64,000 nt of DNA, taken from contig NZ_SMGG01000004.1 in the NCBI RefSeq assembly GCF_004339245.1, forward strand, positions 434,001 through 498,000. The letters run 5' to 3'. A program made the translations under genes and the position numbers. The DNA is from Seleniivibrio woodruffii. Its GTDB lineage: Bacteria; Chrysiogenota; Deferribacteres; Deferribacterales; Geovibrionaceae. Positions within the stretch are counted from its first letter, which is position 1, and every line of letters begins with the position of its first letter. The notes below the pieces were generated by a model. It searched no databases and was not told the DNA's origin. It saw nothing but the letters and a program-made list of their open reading frames with translations. Positions 25,848 to 33,645 of the stretch are shown here, in pieces.

Positions 25848-27137
25848 ATGAAAAATATCGAACATAACAATATATTTGAACTGATTGCGCTTGATACAGG
25901 ACTATCCGAAGACGAACTGCCAACCCGGCTGAGAAGCATGGGCAGGCGTTCCTTTGTTGAATATACCTCAAAAAACGGCCTTTCTCTGTTAAAAAACCCC
26001 ATGTCTTTCGGCTCGGAGGTCACAGACCCCACGGGGAAGATACTCATAAACTCCGGAGTGCCTGTCGGCAAATATTTTGAGGCTCTGCTGGACAGATACG
26101 TCAACGACGACAGGTTCCACACGTCCCCCATAAAGATAGAATGTACGTCCGATGTACTGAACTATTACCGGAGCAAGTCCTATGAGCGCGTGGGGATGAT
26201 ACTTAACGATTTTGTCTTTACTCAGGACAAGTTCGCCACTTTTTACAGCAAGATTAAAGAGAATAAATTCGACATAAAGGCCATGGATGTCTTCAACAGA
26301 GCCATAGACCACATGCTCTCCTCCCCGGACGGCATAATGGCCATGGTAAAGCTGTTCAAGAACGCCACTGAAAAGCGTGAACTGATAACCGACAACATAA
26401 ACTCGGCATTCATAAGCCTTGTCCTCTCGCCTTTCGCTCGTCACAACATTCTGACGGACGATTCCGGCGGCTTCCTTATGAAAATTGCCCTCACCTCAAT
26501 AATGCAGAACATCGCAGAACTGATGGACTGCGGCTATAACCCCGACTGCATCGACCGTTCGGCAAAAATAGCCAAGTCTCTGATAAATGACGACACTGTC
26601 GAGGAAGCCATCCGGATGAAAACCTATGCGGACGGCGACAAATCCGTGCCTATATTCTTCGATCAGGTGAACAGAAAAAACTTCTTCCTGCGCCTGCTGG
26701 TAACGGTTAACCTTTTTGTGGAGCTGGTTAAGATAAACAAAACAGACCCCGCCAATCTTGAGGTGCACAAGTCGCTCTATGAGCTTGCGGAGCTTGGCTA
26801 TGCTGACAGAGAGATGGTATCTTTCATCGGAAAACTCTTCCTGCCGGCTGTTAAATCGCTGGTTCTGGAATACGCATACAAGATAAAGAACAGCTGCGGC
26901 GCAGACCCTATCATATGGAGCACCATCGGCGATATGCTCCCCGTTAAATTCCTTTGCCCCAAGGCGGAATGCCTTCATACGGGACAGCATAAAACGTTTA
27001 TACCGGAAGATGTTAAGATAGAAGCCGACAGCGTTTACCAGACAAGGATAAACGCCGGAATGTATCATACATGCAAACTGCTCACCGAAAAACTTCAGGA
27101 CTACTACAAGACGGTATCCCAGAGATCCGAGGACTAG
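25848..27137 (+). CDS. Probable degenerate HD-GYP-domain protein
   Basis: 429 residues, no signal peptide, no membrane segment. I do not recognise it by identity. The region 180-350 follows the spacing of an HD-GYP phosphodiesterase: a helix in place of the first His, ALTSIMQNIAELMD where ALLHDIGK would be, and IRMKTYADGDKSVPIF where HHER-DGSGYP would be. The metal-binding His and Asp residues are missing. It could be a c-di-GMP or protein-binding pseudo-enzyme. The C-terminus holds a Cys pair (FLCPKAECLH). Single gene, convergent with hxlR (4-base overlap). Confidence 0.6.
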   Translation: MKNIEHNNIFELIALDTGLSEDELPTRLRSMGRRSFVEYTSKNGLSLLKNPMSFGSEVTDPTGKILINSGVPVGKYFEALLDRYVNDDRFHTSPIKIECTSDVLNYYRSKSYERVGMILNDFVFTQDKFATFYSKIKENKFDIKAMDVFNRAIDHMLSSPDGIMAMVKLFKNATEKRELITDNINSAFISLVLSPFARHNILTDDSGGFLMKIALTSIMQNIAELMDCGYNPDCIDRSAKIAKSLINDDTVEEAIRMKTYADGDKSVPIFFDQVNRKNFFLRLLVTVNLFVELVKINKTDPANLEVHKSLYELAELGYADREMVSFIGKLFLPAVKSLVLEYAYKIKNSCGADPIIWSTIGDMLPVKFLCPKAECLHTGQHKTFIPEDVKIEADSVYQTRINAGMYHTCKLLTEKLQDYYKTVSQRSED

Positions 27138-27457
27138 GCGTTCACCCTTTCCTTATAGCTGTCGCCCCACTCTGCCATCGAATCCAGAACCGTTCTCAGG
27201 CTGTATCCGGTGTCGGTCAGAGTATATTCCACTCTGGGCGGAACCTCTGCATAAACCTTTCTGGTCAGCAGACAGTTCTCCTCCATATCACGAAGATTCG
27301 CCGTCAAAACCTTCTGCGTGATCCCTTCCATTGACTTTTTCAGCTCTCCGAAACGCTTTGTTCCATCCATAAGATCCCGGATTATCAGAACTTTCCATTT
27401 GTTTCCCAGCAGATCAATAGTCAGCTCCACAGGGCATGCGGGCAGTTGTTTCACCAT
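27134..27457 (-). CDS. HxlR-family transcriptional regulator
   Basis: About 107 residues, winged-helix MarR-like repressor. It has the family core CPVELTIDLLGNKWKVLIIRDL, then RFGELKKSMEGITQKVLTANLRDME and the wing VPPRVEYTLTDTGYSL. A single Cys in the first block (ACPVE) is the redox sensor position in YodB/HypR-type members. ATG at 27457 has GGAG with 6-base spacing; an ATG at 27469 would add four residues. Divergent from the NmrA-like gene; three inverted repeats lie between them. Confidence 0.9.
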   Translation of the reverse strand: MVKQLPACPVELTIDLLGNKWKVLIIRDLMDGTKRFGELKKSMEGITQKVLTANLRDMEENCLLTRKVYAEVPPRVEYTLTDTGYSLRTVLDSMAEWGDSYKERVNA

Positions 27458-27469
27458 GTCAGTCTCCAT

Positions 27470-27545
27470 TAGTATCCAAAAGGTAACTATAGCACATTTT
27501 TGTGCTTACTTTACAATAAGCCCCTAAGGACATACTTTATCCTTA
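27470..27545. promoter_or_regulatory. Divergent hxlR/nmrA control region with three inverted repeats
   Basis: TAGTATCC-4-GGTAACTA (27470-27489) touches the hxlR start. AGCACA-4-TGTGCT (27491-27506) is perfect. TAAGGA-9-TCCTTA (27525-27545) is perfect and covers the -10 of a plus-strand promoter (TTTACA 27510-27515, 17 bases, TACTTT 27533-27538). The arrangement fits autorepression and repression of the oxidoreductase by HxlR, but which repeat is bound is unknown. Confidence 0.5.
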
Positions 27546-27571
27546 TTGATACTGATTTCAAGGAGAAAGTT

Positions 27572-28207
27572 ATGAAAATTGCAGTTATCGGAGCCACGGG
27601 AAAACAGGGACAAATGCTGGTCAGAGAGGCACTGCTGAGGGGACATGATGTCACGGCTGTTGTCAGGAACAGATCAAAACTCGGAGATTTCAGCGGCAGA
27701 ATCATTGAAAAAGATATTCTTGCGCTGACATATGACGACCTTAAGGACAATGAAGTTATAATAGACGCATTCGGAACCGGAATGAACGATGATGTGATGC
27801 TTCACCAGACTACAATGAAGCATCTTGCGGACATTCTGTCGGGCAAACCCAACAGGCTGCTTGTTGTGGGCGGAGCCAGCACCCTCTATGTTGATGCTGA
27901 ACATAAGGTTCGCCTGCTTGATACACCCGAATTTCCGGACGCATGGAAACCTGTTGCAACAAGCATGGCTGATGCGTTTGATGCCCTTAAAAAACGTGAC
28001 GATGTCAATTGGACGTTCTTAAGTCCCGCCGCCTTTTTTATGTATGAGGGTACACGCACGGGAAAATATAAGGTCGGCGGAGACGAACTGATACTCAACT
28101 CCGAGGGAAAAAGCGAGATAAGCTATGCGGACTACGCAATAGCAATGCTTGATGAAGCGGAAAACCCCAAACACATTAAAAAGAGATTTACAGTTGTTTC
28201 AGAATAA
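27572..28207 (+). CDS. NAD(P)H-binding atypical SDR (NmrA/YwnB-like)
   Basis: 211 residues. Rossmann motif IAVIGATGKQGQ at residues 3-14. VVGGASTLYV and WTFLSPAAFF follow the NmrA-like atypical SDR pattern, which lacks the Tyr-xxx-Lys catalytic pair. HxlR-controlled members of this group are often linked to electrophile or quinone stress; the substrate here is unknown. The frame extends 24 codons upstream, but ATG at 27572 has a strong AAGGAG. A compact terminator follows at 28213. Confidence 0.88.
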   Translation: MKIAVIGATGKQGQMLVREALLRGHDVTAVVRNRSKLGDFSGRIIEKDILALTYDDLKDNEVIIDAFGTGMNDDVMLHQTTMKHLADILSGKPNRLLVVGGASTLYVDAEHKVRLLDTPEFPDAWKPVATSMADAFDALKKRDDVNWTFLSPAAFFMYEGTRTGKYKVGGDELILNSEGKSEISYADYAIAMLDEAENPKHIKKRFTVVSE

Positions 28208-28212
28208 TATAC

Positions 28213-28233
28213 AGGGAGCTTCGGCTCCCTTTT
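28213..28233 (+). terminator. Intrinsic terminator after the NmrA-like gene
   Basis: AGGGAGC (28213-28219), tetraloop TTCG and GCTCCCT (28224-28230) followed by TTT. Compact stem with a stable UUCG loop but a short T run. Confidence 0.75.
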
Positions 28234-28238
28234 CAATT

Positions 28239-28310
28239 GAGATTCTTCGTTGCACTCAGAATGACAGTCTTTTGTAAGTCTTCGTCATTCTGAGCAAAGC
28301 GAAGAATCTC
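28239..28310. repeat. Dispersed palindromic repeat (CATTCTGAGC...GAAGAATCTC type)
   Basis: A 72-base imperfect inverted repeat. The left arm begins GAGATTCTTCG (28239-28249) and runs to CAGAATGAC; the right arm GTCATTCTGAGC continues to CGAAGAATCTC (28310). It resembles intergenic repeats that are common in many unrelated genomes. The ispD stop codon (28309-28311) uses its last bases, so the element sits exactly at the convergent gene junction and may form a terminator-like RNA hairpin in either direction. Confidence 0.65.
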
Positions 28311-28989
28311 ATTCCCCGAAATACTTATTAACAAGCCCTTCGGTCATATTAATGTCGTTCAGATAGGTTATTTTGATATTATCAGGCAGTGACGGCGTCC
28401 ATCTTACATCCACTCCGTAAAGCTCCATCGCCTGCGCTTCGTCAGTGATGAGAATCCCCCGCTCGTCAGCATTCTCAACCGCTTTTTTAAGCAGTGCGGT
28501 TCTGAAAACCTGCGGTGTGTGAGAAAGGATATATTCGTCACGGCTGACAGTTTTTTCCACCGTGTCTTTTGCTATCTTTTTCAGCGTATCTCTCACCTGA
28601 AGCCCGCATATAGCCGCTCCGGTGTCCTTTGCCGCCTCAACCACCGAGCGGACCACATCAGGAGTTATGAACGGCCTGACAGCATCATGTATCAGCACGT
28701 ATTCTGTGGTTACAGCTTTCAGACAGTTGTAGACAGTTTCGTATCTTTCGCCGCCGCCCTGCACCAGCTGATAAGACTTTATGTCCGCCTGAGCAAGCTG
28801 TGAATAGAGATAATAGAAGTCGTCAGGATTTGCGCCGAGGATAAATTCTTTGAAGGGATAGGCTCTGTTCAGAGCCTTCAGGGTGTAATACATAACAGTA
28901 TGGTCAAAAATTTCGAAAAACTGCTTTTTAACATCGCCGCCGAAACGTTTGCCCATTCCGGCGGCGGGTATTACTGCGGTTATATTCAA
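28309..28989 (-). CDS. ispD: 2-C-methyl-D-erythritol 4-phosphate cytidylyltransferase
   Basis: 226 residues; transfers CMP to MEP in the non-mevalonate isoprenoid pathway. The nucleotide-binding loop PAAGMGKRFGG is at residues 8-18, and YVLIHDAVRPF and TEGLVNKYFG are family blocks. It overlaps the PIN/TRAM gene start by 4 bases, a conserved order in Gram-positive-like and several Gram-negative anaerobes. Its stop codon lies in a palindromic repeat. ispF is not next to it here. Confidence 0.95.
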   Translation of the reverse strand: MNITAVIPAAGMGKRFGGDVKKQFFEIFDHTVMYYTLKALNRAYPFKEFILGANPDDFYYLYSQLAQADIKSYQLVQGGGERYETVYNCLKAVTTEYVLIHDAVRPFITPDVVRSVVEAAKDTGAAICGLQVRDTLKKIAKDTVEKTVSRDEYILSHTPQVFRTALLKKAVENADERGILITDEAQAMELYGVDVRWTPSLPDNIKITYLNDINMTEGLVNKYFGE

Positions 28990-29960
28990 TACTTCACCTT
29001 AGTGAAAATTATACGTCCGGACTCAGTTTGCAAAAGGCTGGTAACGTTGACTTTAACAGATTTTCCTATCAGTCTGCGGCCGTTCTCGACAACAACCATA
29101 GTACCATCGTCCAGATAGCCCACGCCCTGATTGGACTCCTTACCCTCTTTAACCACGCTTATCTCAAACTCTTCACCGGGAAGAACCGACTGGCGCATGG
29201 CCATTGAAAGGGTATTTATGTTCAGAACCTTGATATTCTGAATTTCCGCAACCTTAAGCAGGTTGAAATCCGTTGTAATGATGTCTGCTTTCAGCTTTTT
29301 TGCCAGAGCAACAAGCTTTTCGTCAACCGTTGCCACATCAGGAAAATCGCTGTTGTTTATCTCAACAGGCAGCAGGGTCTGCTCCTGAAGCCTCTGGAGA
29401 ACGTCCAGTCCTCTGCGTCCCTTCTGTCTGCGAAGGTGGTCATGGGAGTCGGCGATGTTCTGGAGTTCTTTCAGAACGAAAGTGGGGATCACCAATCCGC
29501 CCTCAATAAGCCCCGTATCGACTATATCTGCCATGCGGCCGTCAATAAGTGTTGAGGTATCAAGTATTTTGGGCGAAGCGCTGAATTTGATGAATTTCGG
29601 CTGTTTCGCCATCAGTTTTGAAAGAGCACCCTCTAGAATCCATGAGAATTTTTGTCCGGTGTTCACACCCAGATACAGTACGAAGAAATAGAGAGCCAGC
29701 CTGAGAGCTTCGTTTTTGAAATATGCATCAAATATTGATGCGATTGAATAGCCTATCACCAGAAACAGGATAGCGCCGACAGCTCCCGCAAAGAACTTAT
29801 AGCTTTTGATATCAGCTACTAAGGTTTCGATAAAGACGATTGCGAATATTACTCCCAGAGAATAAAGAATTGCCGGAAGCATCTCTATGCCCAGAGTGTC
29901 TCTGGCCAAAACGAATGCCACCATTATGAAAATTGCGTATAAGACCCTGAAAATCCACAT
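28986..29960 (-). CDS. PIN and TRAM domain membrane protein (YacL-like)
   Basis: 324 residues. Four membrane segments occupy residues 1-110. A PIN nuclease-fold domain (LDTSTLIDGRMADI, LKELQNIADSHDHLRRQKGRRGLDVL, ADIITTDFNLLKVA) carries the conserved acidic residues, and a C-terminal TRAM RNA-binding domain follows. YacL-type proteins sit beside ispD in many genomes; their RNA target is unknown. GAGG lies before the ATG. The 117-base leader before it can form several hairpins. Confidence 0.9.
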   Translation of the reverse strand: MWIFRVLYAIFIMVAFVLARDTLGIEMLPAILYSLGVIFAIVFIETLVADIKSYKFFAGAVGAILFLVIGYSIASIFDAYFKNEALRLALYFFVLYLGVNTGQKFSWILEGALSKLMAKQPKFIKFSASPKILDTSTLIDGRMADIVDTGLIEGGLVIPTFVLKELQNIADSHDHLRRQKGRRGLDVLQRLQEQTLLPVEINNSDFPDVATVDEKLVALAKKLKADIITTDFNLLKVAEIQNIKVLNINTLSMAMRQSVLPGEEFEISVVKEGKESNQGVGYLDDGTMVVVENGRRLIGKSVKVNVTSLLQTESGRIIFTKVKY

Positions 29961-29985
29961 AAAATCCTCTTAGTTAGTATTTTCC

Positions 29986-30061
29986 GGGTGCGGATGCTCC
30001 GCCTCCCCTGCACAGAATTTCCGTGCACCTGCCGCCGTGCTTTCACACGGTAAAAAGGCAG
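29986..30061 (-). other. Structured leader between yggT and the PIN/TRAM gene
   Basis: Three hairpins in a row: CTGCC/GGCAG enclosing CCGTG/CACGG (30029-30061), TGCAC/GTGCA (30009-30027) and GCGGA/TCCGC with a flanking GGG/CCC pairing (29986-30007). A fourth, ATGATG/CATCAT (30072-30089), overlaps the yggT stop. There is no T run and no riboswitch class that I recognise. It may be an RNA-processing or translational control element. Confidence 0.45.
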
Positions 30062-30077
30062 CCGTTTCAGTATGATG

Positions 30078-30902
30078 TCAAAGCATCATTCCGATGAGCC
30101 TGAGGAGCATGTTCTTGAGAAAATACAGCAGGAAGATCAGGATCATAGGGCTTAAATCCACCGGCCCCAAAGGGGGGATCATGCGGCTGAAGGGTATCAG
30201 AACCGGATCAGTCAGCGCATGGATGGTCTGAACAACGGGGTTCGAAGGATCGGGGCTTACCCAGCTCATAAGAGCGCGGATAATGATGATCCAGATATAG
30301 ATACCCAGAAGGCTGACCATGGACAAAAGACCTGATTTGAGAGACATGAACATTGATGAAGTAAGACTGGATGAAACAAATGAAAAATCTGTTCCGTGCT
30401 GCATAAAAAGAATTACTGCTCCGTTAACCACGGTAAAAAATGCGAAAACAAGCAATATGGCGGGAATGACCACCGCATTGCTTTTGATAGGAAAAACAAC
30501 CCTTACCGCCTTAACCCAGAAGGATGCGAGACGGTTAAAATACATTGTAAAATATGACATACGGCTGTTGCCGACAAAAACACCGAGAATGATACAGACG
30601 ATGTAGAACATCATCATGAAGGTCAGCATCTCCGAAACTGCAAAAAACGAAGCGACTGCAATGCTCATTCCGCCCAATGCGTAATACATCAGCGCAATGA
30701 GAACCGCCGCAATCAGAACGAAGACGAATGTAAGGTTGTCTGCGTTTTTCTTGTTCAGTTTCAATGCTTTTTCAATAAGAGGATCGGTGAGTCTGCCCAC
30801 TATTTTGCCGATGGGGTTAAAATAAAGCTCCTGTCTGGTCATGACACTGCGCAGAAGCAGAATGACAAGATAAGATTTTATCAGCATTGAAATTATCGGC
30901 AT
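30078..30902 (-). CDS. YggT family membrane protein
   Basis: 274 residues, six or more membrane segments, with the YggT unit duplicated. The first copy runs about 1-120. The second, about 170-274, contains the signature WIIIIRALMSWVSPDPSNPVVQTIHALTDPVLIPFSRMIPP (here residues 200-240). Linked to osmotic tolerance and division in other bacteria, with no biochemical role known. AAGGGG precedes the ATG. It sits between yggS and the PIN/TRAM gene. Confidence 0.92.
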   Translation of the reverse strand: MPIISMLIKSYLVILLLRSVMTRQELYFNPIGKIVGRLTDPLIEKALKLNKKNADNLTFVFVLIAAVLIALMYYALGGMSIAVASFFAVSEMLTFMMMFYIVCIILGVFVGNSRMSYFTMYFNRLASFWVKAVRVVFPIKSNAVVIPAILLVFAFFTVVNGAVILFMQHGTDFSFVSSSLTSSMFMSLKSGLLSMVSLLGIYIWIIIIRALMSWVSPDPSNPVVQTIHALTDPVLIPFSRMIPPLGPVDLSPMILIFLLYFLKNMLLRLIGMML

Positions 30903-30913
30903 TGTATCCCCTT

Positions 30914-31591
30914 TTATCTTCCGCTGAAAAGAGCCGTGCCTATGCGCACCATGGTACTGCCCTCTTCAACCGCAATTGTGTAATCATCGCTCATGCCCAT
31001 GGATAAAATTTCCATGGTGTACTCTTTACCGACAGACAGTCTGTCGAAAAGTTCTTTCATGGCAGCGAAATATTTCCTGTTTTTCTCTTCCTCGTCCGTC
31101 AGCGGAGGAATCATCATCAGCCCTCTGATCCTAAGGTTGGGCATCTGCGAGATCCTGTCGCAAAGAGCCTCGGCTCCATCTCCCGAAACACCCGATTTAT
31201 CAGGGTCATCGGCTATATTCACCTGAACGAGTATATCCTGTATCCGACCAATTTTGCCGAAATATTTATCAAGCTCCTCTGCCAGCCTTTCGCTGTCAAC
31301 AGAGTGGATCAGGCTGAAATTTGAGCCGAGATATTTCACTTTGTTGGTCTGAAGATGACCGATAAAATGAAACTCAAGCTCTTTAAGCTCTTTCAATATT
31401 TCAACTTTTTCATTCGCATCCTGAACACGGCTTTCACCGAACACCCTGTGTCCCTGTTCGTATGCGTCTTTTATGGCATCGGCGGGGTAATATTTGCTCA
31501 CCGCCACTACATCTACTTTATCACTTCTTTCGGCTTTTTTCAGCGAAGCATCAATATTTTTCTGAATTTCGGCCAGCCGATCAGAGAACAT
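30914..31591 (-). CDS. yggS: YggS-type pyridoxal phosphate homeostasis protein
   Basis: 225 residues, single-domain alanine-racemase-like barrel that binds PLP and keeps its pool in balance; no enzymatic activity is known. PLP lysine in [15 protein letters not shown]; later [10 protein letters not shown] and [28 protein letters not shown]-type blocks are present. It overlaps pgeF by 11 bases and precedes yggT, the classical yggS-yggT order. Confidence 0.94.
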   Translation of the reverse strand: [225 protein letters not shown]

Positions 31592-32324
31592 CGCCTCTCC
31601 TTACGATAACGCCCATCATGCGTCCGGTTACCCCTTTGTCCCTTCTGTGGGAATAGAGGTCGGGATCGGCAAATGTGCAGTTACGTATATGTTCAATGTT
31701 TCTTATGCCCGCTTTGGAGAGGTTCTGCTCGATAACGGTGCGCAGGCTGAGGAACATTCTGCCGTCCTTGACCACTATGCTGTCGTGGCAGATTTTTCCG
31801 AAGACGTCGGCCAGTTCGGGACCTATCTCATAATTTTCGCATGAGATTCCGGGACCTATTCCAGCGAAAACGGGAAAATCGCCGTGGCGTTCGAACATGC
31901 GTATGGCCTCGCTCATAATGTCGGATGAAACGGATTTATGACCGCAGTGCAGAGCGGCTATGCCCTTTCTGCCCGCCATAAAGACATTGTAACAGTCGGC
32001 AGTGAGCACACCGAGAGCAACATTCTTTTCAACGGTGAAAAGTCCGTCCCCTTCGCTGTACATCACCTCATGATAATTCCCGGAAGTAACCTCATAGACC
32101 CTGTTTCCGTGCACCTGATTGAGGTTCACCAGAGTTTTAAGGTTAAAGGCGGTTTTAAGAAGCTCTATATTCTTCATGCCGATGCGGTGGTCTTCGCCTG
32201 TGCTGACCGCAAGGTTCATACTGCCGTATTCCCCTTTGCTGTAGCCTCCGTGGCGTGTTGTGACAAAGCACTCCACAGTATCGGGCAGTGTTTTATAAGA
32301 ATTGATGATTATCCGGTTATCCAT
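31581..32324 (-). CDS. pgeF: Purine nucleoside phosphorylase/laccase-domain protein (YfiH)
   Basis: 247 residues, CNF1/YfiH-like multicopper-type fold. YfiH enzymes act as peptidoglycan editing factors and can deaminate or phosphorolyse purine nucleosides. Metal-ligand motifs VNQVHGNRVYEV, LTADCYNVF and ALHCGHKS (His-Cys-His) are all present, as is FAGIGPGISCENYEIG. First gene of pgeF-yggS-yggT-PIN-ispD with a promoter at 32353-32381. The substrate in this organism is not established. Confidence 0.93.
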   Translation of the reverse strand: MDNRIIINSYKTLPDTVECFVTTRHGGYSKGEYGSMNLAVSTGEDHRIGMKNIELLKTAFNLKTLVNLNQVHGNRVYEVTSGNYHEVMYSEGDGLFTVEKNVALGVLTADCYNVFMAGRKGIAALHCGHKSVSSDIMSEAIRMFERHGDFPVFAGIGPGISCENYEIGPELADVFGKICHDSIVVKDGRMFLSLRTVIEQNLSKAGIRNIEHIRNCTFADPDLYSHRRDKGVTGRMMGVIVRRGDVL

Positions 32325-32352
32325 ATAAGCGTAGTTCCCCTATTTTGCGCTT

Positions 32353-32381
32353 ATAATACAACCGCTTAGTCAGTTCTTCAA
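32353..32381 (-). promoter_or_regulatory. Sigma70 promoter of the pgeF operon
   Basis: On the minus strand, TTGAAG (32376-32381), a 17-base spacer and TATTAT (32353-32358). The predicted start is near 32346. Confidence 0.65.
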
Positions 32382-32392
32382 GTATTAAAACG

Positions 32393-32416
32393 AAAAAACT
32401 CCGCCAAAGCGGAGTT
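32393..32416 (-). terminator. Intrinsic terminator of the glgP-VOC operon
   Basis: AACTCCGC (32397-32404), loop CAAA and GCGGAGTT (32409-32416). On the minus strand it is followed by TTTTTT. It lies just after the VOC gene. Confidence 0.9.
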
Positions 32417-32420
32417 AATT

Positions 32421-32873
32421 TTATAAACTGTCCAGAAGTTCCTTCGGCGTATGAGTCCGTGCGCTTATCTCGTCGTCGGTCATTCCTTGCGCCCTGAACC
32501 TTCTGATGGTTTCAGAAAGTTTTTCACCTACTTCGATAAGATGTCCGTCCGGATCGGTAATCCTGAACGTAAGCTGCCCCCATGGCTGCTCCGCCAGCGG
32601 ATTCACAACTCTGGCCGACTTTGATATCCTGTCATAGTCAGCCTGAATGCTGTCACTTTCGAAAAACAGCTCGAAAAGCGCCGCCCTGTCGTCGGATACC
32701 TTTCCGAAAATAAGCCCCTGAGCCATGCTTCTGTTCCAGACAGCTACGCCGCACTTGAAAAGCGCATGCTCACCGTTGTCCATCAGCAGTTCAAGCTCCA
32801 TCACATCCCTGTAAAACGCCATGGCCGCTCGCACATCATCACTCAGAACAGCCGTTCCGCCGTATTTAACCAT
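32421..32873 (-). CDS. VOC (glyoxalase/bleomycin-resistance) family protein
   Basis: 150 residues: a VOC domain (AAMAFYRDVMELEL, ALFELFFESD, QLTFRITDPDGHLIEVGE, the last with the Glu metal ligand). A short C-terminal extension reads RFRAQGMTDDEISARTHTPKELL, which resembles a helix-turn tail found in some VOC proteins. Substrate unknown. Distal gene of the run from glgP; 24 bases after the AraC gene. Confidence 0.87.
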   Translation of the reverse strand: MVKYGGTAVLSDDVRAAMAFYRDVMELELLMDNGEHALFKCGVAVWNRSMAQGLIFGKVSDDRAALFELFFESDSIQADYDRISKSARVVNPLAEQPWGQLTFRITDPDGHLIEVGEKLSETIRRFRAQGMTDDEISARTHTPKELLDSL

Positions 32874-32897
32874 AGAGCACCTCCGTATCCCAGAGTA

Positions 32898-33644
32898 TCA
32901 TAAGCATCCTGACGGAAATTGTATAAATCGGACACCTAGCGAATCTTTATACCGCAAAAAATCTGACGGTCTGGTTCCGGCAAATCTTCTGAAATCTTTT
33001 ATAAAGTGTGACTGGTCGCAGTATCCGGAATCATAAGCTATTTCTGTCATAGACTTTTTTTCACTGAGAACAAGTTCCAGAGCATGTCTGAACCTTTTAA
33101 CAGCTATCATTCTGACCGGAGACACCCCTGTGTGCGCCAGAAACGCCCTGCTGACGGTCTTCTCCGAACATTTGAAATAGTCAGATATGTCGCCGATTCC
33201 GGCGAAGGATTCAGACAGCCAGAAGGCTATCAAGGGGTTAAGGTTGTTTATCAGGCCGGAGAATATCCGGTCAAACCCTTCCGTTGTGGCGGCTTCAAAC
33301 TGTTTTGATATATGCTCGGCCAGTCCTTTTTCAAGGATATCTGAAAGAAAAGTTCCGTCGGCTATTACACCGGCGGGAATGCCTGTCAGAGCGGTGAATC
33401 CGCCCGGACGGAAACGTATACCCGCCATATCCACCATGCCGTTCAGCGGTACATGTGCAAGCTCCGCACCTGTGCCCACCATTTTGGCGATATGTTCAGT
33501 GCGGTCATAGATAATATCACAGCATCCATCCGCAAACACAGGAAACATGACAGTGTCACGATAAAAACCTTTTGAAACCCAGTATGCCGAAATGTACGGC
33601 GTAAGGTGTACGGCGGGTTTTGTCTCGTAATAGACAGGCTCCAT
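32898..33644 (-). CDS. AraC family transcriptional regulator
   Basis: 248 residues. The N-terminal domain of DUF6597 type begins PAVHLTPYISAYWV and continues to IRFRPGGFTALTG. Two C-terminal helix-turn-helix units follow, ending with MTEIAYDSGYCDQSHFIKDFRRFAGTRPSDFLR. It probably regulates the neighbouring MFS and VOC genes; the effector is unknown. The start lies directly after the MFS stop on the same strand. Confidence 0.9.
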   Translation of the reverse strand: MEPVYYETKPAVHLTPYISAYWVSKGFYRDTVMFPVFADGCCDIIYDRTEHIAKMVGTGAELAHVPLNGMVDMAGIRFRPGGFTALTGIPAGVIADGTFLSDILEKGLAEHISKQFEAATTEGFDRIFSGLINNLNPLIAFWLSESFAGIGDISDYFKCSEKTVSRAFLAHTGVSPVRMIAVKRFRHALELVLSEKKSMTEIAYDSGYCDQSHFIKDFRRFAGTRPSDFLRYKDSLGVRFIQFPSGCL

Positions 33645-33645
33645 G

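Noticed and set aside
29961-30077. Known riboswitch (TPP, cobalamin, FMN, glycine)
   Set aside because: None of the conserved cores of these classes is visible; the region was kept as an unnamed structured element.
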